A stretch of 64,000 nt of DNA from NCBI RefSeq assembly GCF_019704315.1, contig NZ_AP024597.1, forward strand, positions 1,612,001 through 1,676,000. The letters are read 5' to 3'. Of this stretch, positions 1-6,862 are shown one piece after another. A program made the translations under genes and the position numbers. A model generated the notes under the pieces. The model was not told the DNA's origin. It was given only the letters and a program-made list of their open reading frames with translations, and ran no database searches. The stretch is from Stygiolobus caldivivus (GTDB taxonomy: Archaea; Thermoproteota; Thermoprotei_A; Sulfolobales; Sulfolobaceae). Positions within the stretch are counted from its first letter, which is position 1, and the number at the start of each line of letters is the position of its first letter.

Positions 1-209
1 GCACTATGGTACAAGCTATTTCAATGGTGAAGAAGCAAGGTGCTAAAAACGTTTATGTATCAGCTGTCCATGGCCTCTTTATAGGAGATGCGTACTCTAA
101 GCTAATACAAGCCGGTGCATCAGAAGTCATAATCACCAATACTATACCGCAAGACCCGAGCAAAGTATCTGTCGTAGACGTATCAGATGCGATAGCGAGG
201 ACAATATGA
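1..209 (+). CDS. prs: Ribose-phosphate pyrophosphokinase, C-terminal end (partial)
   Basis: This is the last 68 or so residues of PRPP synthetase, the enzyme that makes phosphoribosyl pyrophosphate from ATP and ribose 5-phosphate for nucleotide, histidine and tryptophan synthesis. The frame is open to the left edge (first whole codon at base 3). The visible stretch TMVQAISMVKKQGAKNVYV follows the family's PRPP-binding loop, and YVSAVHGLF and the DVSDAIARTI tail are typical. The stop overlaps the next start as ATGA (206-209), which indicates translational coupling with the methyltransferase. Confidence 0.9.
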   Translation, partial: TMVQAISMVKKQGAKNVYVSAVHGLFIGDAYSKLIQAGASEVIITNTIPQDPSKVSVVDVSDAIARTI

Positions 210-1117
210 ACTACGCGTATTTGAACCTAGATAACATTTTTTTAGCTTTACATGAACTCAGGAGTTTGATCCACGGTACTGAAAAAGAATATTATTACGG
301 CGTAGCACTTTACGACGGAAGTGAAAAAGTAGCCGAAAAGTCAGGGACGATTAAGAAGAGTGGTGTAGTCTTAGCCATGTCTACTGACGTTAAGGACATA
401 GTAGACCAACTACGGGGCCACTGTTTTTCGGTGGACATTGACGTACCGATGAGGGAGTATAAAAATTACGCAAAAGGCGTTTACGGTGAGGTCGTGTCCA
501 GCATAAAGACGTCAAAGAAGTGTGATAAATTAGACCTGATAGTTACTGAAGGCATGATTATCGCAGGAAAAAGGGCTTCGGAAAAGGACACATGGTCTCT
601 AATTTCCCACTCTAAAAGGCCCTATACCCAGTCCGGTTCCCTAAACCCCGAGTTGGGGAGGGTCATGGTAAACTTGTCTGAGTCTTCCCAACAAATATTA
701 GACCCTTTTGTGGGTACCGGGACGATCATGATAGAGGGTAAATGGCTAGGGCTAAACTGTATAGGTAGTGACATAGACCCTTCCATGGTCTACAAGACGT
801 TATTTAACTTGAAGCATTTTAATTACGACTGCGAAATCCTTCAAGCTGATGCCACATTTCCGCCGATGAGAGAAACTGAGTCTGTAGTTACAGACCCGCC
901 CTATGGCAGGTCTTTTTCCCCTAAGGGATTATCAGACTTATATGAGGAATTTTTTTATAGCGTCGTGGAACTGGTCAGGGGAAAAGTAGTGTTTACTACG
1001 GATTTCAAGTTCGACTGGCGTGATGCCTTAAAAAGCTCTGGATTTAAAGACATCCAAATACACACCATATATGAGCATAAAAGTCTGAGTAGGGCTATTT
1101 ACGTGGTAACCAAATGA
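206..1117 (+). CDS. tRNA (guanine-N2) methyltransferase, Trm11/Trm-G10 family
   Basis: Predicted SAM-dependent N2-guanine methyltransferase, most likely acting on G10 of tRNA as archaeal Trm-G10 does. The N-terminal 150 residues are a THUMP-like RNA-binding region of divergent sequence. The Rossmann-fold catalytic part starts near residue 165 with DPFVGTG (166-172), the SAM loop. The N-methylase motif DPPYG is at 230-234, and the family block HSKRPYTQSGSLNPELGR (135-152) lies just before the fold. At 303 aa it is slightly short for the family. It overlaps prs by 4 nt and RNase Z by 4 nt, so the three are probably co-transcribed. Position specificity is inferred from family membership. Confidence 0.85.
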   Translation: MNYAYLNLDNIFLALHELRSLIHGTEKEYYYGVALYDGSEKVAEKSGTIKKSGVVLAMSTDVKDIVDQLRGHCFSVDIDVPMREYKNYAKGVYGEVVSSIKTSKKCDKLDLIVTEGMIIAGKRASEKDTWSLISHSKRPYTQSGSLNPELGRVMVNLSESSQQILDPFVGTGTIMIEGKWLGLNCIGSDIDPSMVYKTLFNLKHFNYDCEILQADATFPPMRETESVVTDPPYGRSFSPKGLSDLYEEFFYSVVELVRGKVVFTTDFKFDWRDALKSSGFKDIQIHTIYEHKSLSRAIYVVTK

Positions 1118-1989
1118 TAAAGGTATATTTTATTGGGACAGGCGGGGGTGCACCTAATAAAAGAGGGTTACCTGCATTATTATTACAAAGAGAAGGCTTA
1201 TATGCTCTCTTTGATGCTGGAGAAGGTACTCAACAACGCTTAATCGACTCTGGACTGGGTTTCATGAAGATTAGAGTAATAGGGATATCACACCTCCACG
1301 GAGATCACGTATTAGGGTTGCCCGGGCTGTTAGAGACTATGGGAATGTATTCTAGGAGGGACAAAATAACCCTATTAGGCCCGTCGGGGCTAAAGGACTT
1401 CTTATTGGAAGTCTTTTCAAGGACACACTTCCAGCCCAATTTCAGTATCGAATTCAGGGACAGCTATGAAGACGCTGACGTAAGGATAACTAAATTTAAG
1501 ACGTGCCACGTGATAGAGTCTTACGGTTTCCTATTTGAGGAGAAAGAGAGGATTAAAATAGACGCAGAAAAGCTCAGGTCTGAGGGGGTAAACGATTGGA
1601 AAATTATCAGGCTATTAAAGGAGGGAAAACGGGTAGAGATCGGTACTAAAGTCCTTATCCCGGAAGACTACTTGGTAAAGAAGAAGGGGGTCAGAATAGC
1701 TTATACCGGTGATACCGCACCGTGCGCCTCTGTAATCAATTCCGTAAGAGACGTAGACCTTTTGGTCCACGACTCCACCTTCCTTGACGAGAAAGAGGCA
1801 CACGACTACGGCCATTCTAACAGTAAAGACGCTGCCGAGGTCGCCCTAAGGTCGAACGCGAAGAGACTGGCCCTAATACACATAAGTCCCAGATACGACG
1901 ATGCTACACCCCTCCTGAAAGAAGCCCTTAAGGTCTTTGAAAAAGCCTTTCTCCCTGAACCCTTTTCTTATTACGTCATTAGGGACTAG
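1114..1989 (+). CDS. rnz: Ribonuclease Z
   Basis: Endonuclease that removes the 3' trailer of precursor tRNA. It is a metallo-beta-lactamase fold protein of 291 aa, the usual length for the short form. The zinc signature HLHGDH is at residues 60-65, FDAGEG near 33, a TGDT motif near 198 and the final HIS histidine near 256. The start ATG overlaps the upstream stop by 4 nt. Together with the CCA enzyme 1.5 kb downstream, this cluster covers both steps of tRNA 3'-end formation. Confidence 0.95.
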   Translation: MIKVYFIGTGGGAPNKRGLPALLLQREGLYALFDAGEGTQQRLIDSGLGFMKIRVIGISHLHGDHVLGLPGLLETMGMYSRRDKITLLGPSGLKDFLLEVFSRTHFQPNFSIEFRDSYEDADVRITKFKTCHVIESYGFLFEEKERIKIDAEKLRSEGVNDWKIIRLLKEGKRVEIGTKVLIPEDYLVKKKGVRIAYTGDTAPCASVINSVRDVDLLVHDSTFLDEKEAHDYGHSNSKDAAEVALRSNAKRLALIHISPRYDDATPLLKEALKVFEKAFLPEPFSYYVIRD

Positions 1990-1994
1990 AAAAG

Positions 1995-2429
1995 TTATTC
2001 TTGTGGGATAGGGTTTTCCCATAACGGGACTCCCTTAGCTGTCTTAGGTGTGAGCCAATCTATGACCGCTTGTGGGTCATCGTACTCTATCCTGACCTTT
2101 ATAGGACCGAGGGGGGACTCGTTTTCGTTATCCACAAAAGATATCCTCCTCACTGCAGCGGCTTGCTTATTCAACATGAAAGAAATGCTATTACCGCTGA
2201 CACCTTTGTAGAGGTACTTTCTGGCAGAATCGAGTATCTTCTCGTCACGAAGTGCCCTGTGAAACCTCAATAAGGACTTTAACGTCGACGACTCCCCGAT
2301 AACTACCAAAGAGATACCAACTTTCTCTTCCTTAATCCTCTCGAAGTCAAAGAAGTTGAGCATCGCTTGGAGCACTTTATCTTTATTCTCAGATGGCCTT
2401 ACTTCGGCCTCAACTATTATCCTAGTCAT
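1995..2429 (-). CDS. UPF0201 family protein (DUF54), RNA-binding-like
   Basis: A 144-aa archaeal protein of the UPF0201 family. The N-terminal [19 protein letters not shown] is the beta-alpha start seen in the family, and the conserved block [18 protein letters not shown] lies near residues 53-70. No biochemical function is established; the fold resembles ribosomal protein L5. It follows the UPF0200 nucleotide kinase with a 4-nt overlap, a pairing I recall as common in Sulfolobales, and converges with rnz with only 5 nt between the stops. Confidence 0.85.
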   Translation of the reverse strand: MTRIIVEAEVRPSENKDKVLQAMLNFFDFERIKEEKVGISLVVIGESSTLKSLLRFHRALRDEKILDSARKYLYKGVSGNSISFMLNKQAAAVRRISFVDNENESPLGPIKVRIEYDDPQAVIDWLTPKTAKGVPLWENPIPQE

Positions 2430-2953
2430 ATTAACCTATTTACTAAATCTTCCGCCTCTCTCTTAAATTCCTCTAGTCCTTTATCGTTGACTAAGACGTA
2501 GTCCGCTAACGCAATTACCGTACCGATCCCCATTTGGAGCTCTTCAAAGTCCCTTTTCCTAAGACCTTCCATCGTGAGCGAGTCGTCCCTCCTCCCCCTC
2601 CGTAAAATCCTCTCATACCTGACTTTTGGGCTGGAGTGGACATTAATTATCACTACTTCTCCAGCTTTCTTAAACTCCTCGATCTCCTCCCAATTCCTAA
2701 CGCCATCAAAGACTACTACTTTTTCCGAACCATCTAGCTTTTCTAAGCACATCTTGGCCACTACGCCTTTTCCGTGTGAATTACGCATTCTAAACGCGAA
2801 GTCCATGAGCCTTTCTCCTTGCTTCGCTTCTTTACTATACCTCTCCCTGAGTACATCACTCATAGTTATTACTTTAATCCCCTTCTCCCGGAAGAGGTTA
2901 GCTAACTCTCCCTTTCCCGAACCAGGCATACCGGTTATTGCAATTATTTTAAT
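2426..2953 (-). CDS. UPF0200 family nucleotide kinase with unresolved start codon
   Basis: P-loop kinase related to dephospho-CoA and adenylate kinases; the substrate is unknown. The Walker A sequence GMPGSGKG is complete, followed by an Arg-rich lid region (RRGRRDDS). The first ATG is at 2929, but that start would delete the first beta strand, which every P-loop kinase needs. The frame stays open upstream and encodes LIKIIAIT, matching that strand, yet there is no ATG, GTG or TTG before the in-frame stop at 2974-2972. I therefore place the start provisionally at ATT 2953. A GTG at 2963-2961 would reach the right frame only if one base were miscalled or shifted. Confidence 0.75.
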   Translation of the reverse strand: MKIIAITGMPGSGKGELANLFREKGIKVITMSDVLRERYSKEAKQGERLMDFAFRMRNSHGKGVVAKMCLEKLDGSEKVVVFDGVRNWEEIEEFKKAGEVVIINVHSSPKVRYERILRRGRRDDSLTMEGLRKRDFEELQMGIGTVIALADYVLVNDKGLEEFKREAEDLVNRLI

Positions 2954-2992
2954 TAGTGACCACCTACAACCTCATCAAAGGTGTTTTAAAAA

Positions 2993-3580
2993 TTGTTGAG
3001 GTTATTCATCGCAGTTAAAGTACCTCAATTACCGAAAATTACTGAAGCACTAGACGCCTTGGGGAGAGTGGGAGCTGACGTAAAACTAGTTGAACCGTGG
3101 AACATCCACCTAACGCTAGTCTTCTTGGGTGAACTGCCCGAAAACAAGCTAGACTTGATAAAGGACTCAATGGACGCAGTTAGCTTTTCTTCCTTCAAGG
3201 TAAAGTTTTTCGGTACCGGGGCATTCCCAAACTTGAACAAACCGAGGGTACTATGGATAGGGCTTAATGAAGGAGTTACTCAATTGAGGCAACTCAGAGG
3301 AGAGTTATATAAACAGCTGGTCTCGAGGGGTATAAGGCCTGAAGACGAAAAGGAGTTTTCCCCTCACTTAACGTTAGGCAGGATCAAAGGGCCCAGAAAT
3401 GTAGTAAACTTAGTCCAAGTCCTTAATGAGTACGCCAGTACGGACTTCGGAGAAGTGAACGTTGAAGAGGTGACCCTCTTCAAAAGTACGTTAACTCCAA
3501 AAGGGCCAATATACGATCCTTTATACGGAGTGAGGAGTATTGATAGAAGAGGAGGTACTGAAACGAATAAAGCCAGATGA
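2993..3580 (+). CDS. thpR: RNA 2',3'-cyclic phosphodiesterase (2'-5' RNA ligase-like, ThpR)
   Basis: Member of the 2H phosphoesterase family, which opens 2',3'-cyclic phosphates in RNA, including those in tRNA splicing products. Both catalytic HxTx motifs are visible as HLTL (near residues 40-43 and 124-127). The length of 195 aa is normal. Two in-frame TTG codons (2993 and 2996) can serve as start; the family usually begins MRLFIA, which favours 2996. It is divergent from the UPF0200 kinase and overlaps the CCA gene by 41 nt, so it is likely co-expressed with tRNA 3'-end maturation. Confidence 0.9.
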   Translation: MLRLFIAVKVPQLPKITEALDALGRVGADVKLVEPWNIHLTLVFLGELPENKLDLIKDSMDAVSFSSFKVKFFGTGAFPNLNKPRVLWIGLNEGVTQLRQLRGELYKQLVSRGIRPEDEKEFSPHLTLGRIKGPRNVVNLVQVLNEYASTDFGEVNVEEVTLFKSTLTPKGPIYDPLYGVRSIDRRGGTETNKAR

Positions 3581-4784
3581 TGTAGAGAGGCATAAACTCG
3601 AGAAGATACTGAGTAACGTAATGGACAGGTTAAAAGGGTATGAAGCTGAGGTAGAAGGGTCATTTAGAAAAGGGACATGGCTCAAGGGAGATACTGACTT
3701 AGACGTTTTTGTCTTCTTCCCAAAAGAGGTAGGTAAGGAATACTTAAAGGAAATGGCTATAAAGGAACTAGTATCGCGTTTTTCCGACTACAATTACACT
3801 ATTGCGTATGCGGAACACCCTTACTTAATGCTCGACGTAGAGGGAGTCGAAGTCGATATAGTCCCAGCTCTCAAAGTCCTGAGCGGTAGTGAAGCCGTTA
3901 CTGCGGCTGACAGGACTCCTTTCCATACGAGGTTTGTGACCCAACACCTCGATGAAAAAGGGAAAGACGAAGTGAGGTTATTAAAAAGGTTCTTAAAGGG
4001 TATAGGGGCTTACGGGGCAGAGATCAAAGTCCAGGGCTTTTCAGGTTATGTCAGTGAGCTCTTGATAATCCATTACGAGACTTTTAAGAACACTCTTGCA
4101 GAAGCTTCTAAATGGGTACCGCCGGTAAAGGTGTACTTCACGGAGCCCGCTAGGGAGTTTACAGAACCCCTCCAGATACCAGACCCGGTAGACCCTAGGA
4201 GGAACGCAGCCTCAGCCGTATCCATGGAAAAATTGGGTCTGTTTTCATTAGCATCAAGGTATTACTTGAAAGAACCATCTATGGAGTTCTTTTTCCCCAA
4301 GGAACCGCACTACGATAAAATAAAGGGGGACATACTACTCGTAAACGTAATATTAGAGGAAAATGTGGTAGAAGATATCTTATGGGGGCAGGTCTGGAGG
4401 AACGTAGATAAAATAAGGAATATACTTACTGAAAGGGGCTTTAGAGTGATCGATATCAGTGCGTGGGGGAACAATGAGAAACTGACTATTGCTATACAGC
4501 TGGAGAGTAAAGATATCGGTAAATATTACCTCAATATTGGCCCTTACTTTTATCAGTGGGAGAGCATAGACAACTTTGTCAGAAAAAACGAGAACATCTG
4601 GATAGGTAGGGACGGCAGGCTTTACTCGATTAAGGAAAGAAAAGAGACTGATGTAACAGAAATAGTAAAGTCAAACTTATCTTTTAAGCATAAGTTCAAG
4701 CTAGAATTAGAATGGGTTAAAGAGGTGAAGGGAGACCCATGCCTGATGCGTTTCCTGAGAAAGTCTCCTCCTTGGTTAAAGTAA
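3540..4784 (+). CDS. cca: Archaeal CCA-adding tRNA nucleotidyltransferase
   Basis: Class I CCA enzyme that adds or repairs the 3' CCA of tRNA; the tRNA gene in this window has no encoded CCA. The polymerase signature GSFRKGTWLKGDTDLD is at residues 40-55 with the metal-binding aspartates, and the third carboxylate is in VEVDIVPAL near residue 100. The length of 414 aa fits the archaeal class. The start is TTG 3540, with GGAG at 3527-3530 nine bases upstream. It overlaps thpR by 41 nt and the next gene by 46 nt. Confidence 0.95.
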   Translation: MIEEEVLKRIKPDDVERHKLEKILSNVMDRLKGYEAEVEGSFRKGTWLKGDTDLDVFVFFPKEVGKEYLKEMAIKELVSRFSDYNYTIAYAEHPYLMLDVEGVEVDIVPALKVLSGSEAVTAADRTPFHTRFVTQHLDEKGKDEVRLLKRFLKGIGAYGAEIKVQGFSGYVSELLIIHYETFKNTLAEASKWVPPVKVYFTEPAREFTEPLQIPDPVDPRRNAASAVSMEKLGLFSLASRYYLKEPSMEFFFPKEPHYDKIKGDILLVNVILEENVVEDILWGQVWRNVDKIRNILTERGFRVIDISAWGNNEKLTIAIQLESKDIGKYYLNIGPYFYQWESIDNFVRKNENIWIGRDGRLYSIKERKETDVTEIVKSNLSFKHKFKLELEWVKEVKGDPCLMRFLRKSPPWLK

Positions 4785-5371
4785 GGGAGATCATATACCC
4801 CTACTATGACAAGGGGATAGAGGAAGAGCTCCTAAATAACGGTGTAGAGGAAGTCTTTTCCTTCGGGAACACGCAGTTGGGTAAATACCGTGTGATAGGA
4901 AAGGGTAAAAACGGTATAGTCGCGTATATGGGGGGAGGTAAAGTAATTAAGATAAGGAGGAGTGATTCACCTAAGGAGAGCCTTAAAGTTGAGGCAAAGA
5001 TACAGTCCTTAGCATACCCCGTATCACCCAGAGTATACAGTTACGGCAAAAATTTTATAATCATGGAATACGTCCACGGTAGGCACTTATCTAAAAGCGA
5101 AAGTATTGACGTGATCATTGGCTTGCTCAGGGCAGCAAAAGAATTAGAGGATAAGAAAATAGAACACCAAGAGCTGGTAAGACCTTATAAGAATGTGTTA
5201 ATCAGCGACAAGATTTACATTATAGATTATGACGATGCTACCATAAAAGAAAAGGCCAGAAATGTTACTTCGGTATTGTCGTGGTTAAAAAGGGTAGACC
5301 TTGCGAGGAAGTATATAAAAGGAGCTACCATTGAGGATATAATCAGAGAACTGCTGGTATCTTTTTCTTAG
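4739..5371 (+). CDS. Atypical serine/threonine protein kinase-like protein
   Basis: A compact 210-aa kinase-fold protein. Seen: glycine-rich loop GKGKNG (54-59), lysine in VIKI (71), glutamate in VEAK (85), hinge EYVHG (110-114), catalytic-loop equivalent HQELVRPYKN (143-152) and metal-binding IIDYDD (161-166). The canonical HRD aspartate is replaced (HQE), so catalysis may be altered or use another acid. It resembles the small Bud32/Rio-like kinases of crenarchaea. The gene starts inside the end of cca, which suggests coupling, and converges with the zinc-ribbon gene with a 29-nt overlap. Confidence 0.75.
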   Translation: MPDAFPEKVSSLVKVREIIYPYYDKGIEEELLNNGVEEVFSFGNTQLGKYRVIGKGKNGIVAYMGGGKVIKIRRSDSPKESLKVEAKIQSLAYPVSPRVYSYGKNFIIMEYVHGRHLSKSESIDVIIGLLRAAKELEDKKIEHQELVRPYKNVLISDKIYIIDYDDATIKEKARNVTSVLSWLKRVDLARKYIKGATIEDIIRELLVSFS

Positions 5372-5559
5372 GCTTTATGTTGATATCCTCTAGGTTTGGT
5401 ACCGTTATTTCATGACCGCATCTAGGACACTTTCCGCCATAGATGAGTCTTATCTCTGAAGGTGTCCTTACTCCGTAGAAGTCTTGTCCTACTTTTTCAA
5501 ATTTATACAAAGTGTGCCCACAGTTTTTACATGAGTATTTGACCGGTATCTTTACTCAC
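5343..5559 (-). CDS. Small two-CxxC zinc-ribbon protein, start or frame disturbed
   Basis: The frame from 5555 to the TGA at 5345-5343 encodes about 70 residues with two zinc knuckles, SCKNCGH and KCPRCGH, about 40 residues apart, joined by a conserved-looking YGVRTPSEIRLIYGG segment. No function is known to me. A TATA box (revcomp ATATTTATA, about 5580-5590) predicts transcription starting near 5559, where a GTG stands. That GTG is one base out of frame: removing one G after AGTAAA would give MSKIPVKYSCKNCG. The alternatives are a GTA or ATA start. It is too small and irregular for ordinary gene callers, but the zinc motifs make coding very likely. Confidence 0.65.
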
Positions 5560-5689
5560 CAGATATCCTATTTGCACTCTATAAATATATTTAGGATGCC
5601 ATGTCTTACCTTAACAGTCTTATGAAGAGATAGTTAAAGGAGTGCTATAACTAAGTGAGGGAGAGTTAACCGAAAGTATTAGGTATTAC

Positions 5690-5730
5690 AAATGAATTCA
5701 TTTATATATGAGATATAATCAACTTTTTAG
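5690..5730 (+). promoter_or_regulatory. Promoter of tRNA-Pro, with a 14-nt palindrome upstream
   Basis: CTTTTTAG at 5723-5730 is a good crenarchaeal TATA element about 26 nt before the expected transcription start close to the tRNA 5' end (5755). Just upstream, AAATGAATTCATTT (5690-5703) is a perfect palindrome that might bind a dimeric protein; its role is unknown. Confidence 0.5.
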
Positions 5731-5754
5731 TGCACAACAACATAACAACTATAT

Positions 5755-6052
<298 letters not shown>

Positions 6053-6232
6053 TTTCCATCACGTATTAGGGTTGCTAAAATAGCTTTATAGTTATTAGCA
6101 ACTCGTTAATTTTTGCTATATTCATTCGTCAAGTTGAAAGAATACGGCAAAGAGACATTTATTGTAATAAAATACACATTTATGTATTTTATAACTGCCT
6201 AGGATTTATCCCGCTAATCTGGTTGTGAGGAC

Positions 6233-6438
6233 CTTCATGCATCCTTTGCTAATTATAATATCCTCTGTTAAATTAATATAATTCAATGTACAAATAATAC
6301 AGTCTCGAAAGATTATTCTATGTAAATTAAGTTATTAACCCGTCATCCTACACTTTTACACTGTTCCATGTATTGATATTGCCTTGTATATATTCAGTGA
6401 CTATAATCTCACTCCATTAGACAAATGGAGATCACAAA
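6233..6438 (+). repeat. Dispersed degenerate repeat, copy A
   Basis: About 200 nt, similar to copies at 6605-6805, 52775-52980 and, inverted, 19575-19768. The left block here is AATATCCTCTGTTAAATTAA followed by TATAATTCAATGTACAAATA. The right block is CTATAATCTCACTCCATTAG followed by ACAAATGGAGATCACAAAAG. All copies lie between genes and have no open frame. It is probably a decayed non-autonomous element. The region 6060-6860 otherwise shows no gene that I can support. Confidence 0.55.
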
Positions 6439-6604
6439 AGGGCCGTAAAAGACCCAGAAAGGGCGGTATAAAAAATTTTACTAATTTTTAGATATTATTT
6501 ATGCTAAACACTTATCAATATTATTTTATCTAGTATTCAAATTTTTCCGATTTTCCTTCTATGTCATGAACGGATAAAGGTTAATTCCCTGTTGCGGATC
6601 GTTA

Positions 6605-6805
6605 ACGTCTCCATTTTAAATTGAAATATCCTCCGTGGAATTAGTATAATTCTATGTATAAGTAACCAGAGGTATGTTTAACATCATAATTTAATTAAAG
6701 TTAAAGCATCCCCCCATTACCCATCTTATCAGCATTTTAGTATTAATTTTACTTGACGTATAATAACAGTTAAAATAGCTCAATAAGACAAACTGAAATT
6801 GAAAT
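6605..6805 (+). repeat. Dispersed degenerate repeat, copy B
   Basis: The left block contains GGAATTAGTATAATTCTATG followed by TATAAGTAACCAGAGGTATG; the right block is CAGTTAAAATAGCTCAATAA followed by GACAAACTGAAATTGAAATC. The segment GAATTAGTATAATTC is shared exactly (15 nt) with the inverted copy near 19740, and TATGTTTAAC follows in both. Confidence 0.55.
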
Positions 6806-6837
6806 CTATCTGTAATCAACCCCTTGTTGCAGTTCTC

Positions 6838-6850
6838 ATGAAAAAGACTA
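6838..6850 (-). terminator. T-rich 3' end signal of the Kelch/Fn3 gene
   Basis: On the minus strand this reads TAGTCTTTTTCAT, 12 nt beyond the stop of the surface-protein gene. The identical 13-mer stands 9 nt beyond the MarR gene (27921-27933). Short T runs end many crenarchaeal transcripts, so I read both as terminators. Confidence 0.4.
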
Positions 6851-6862
6851 TATCATGCTCGG

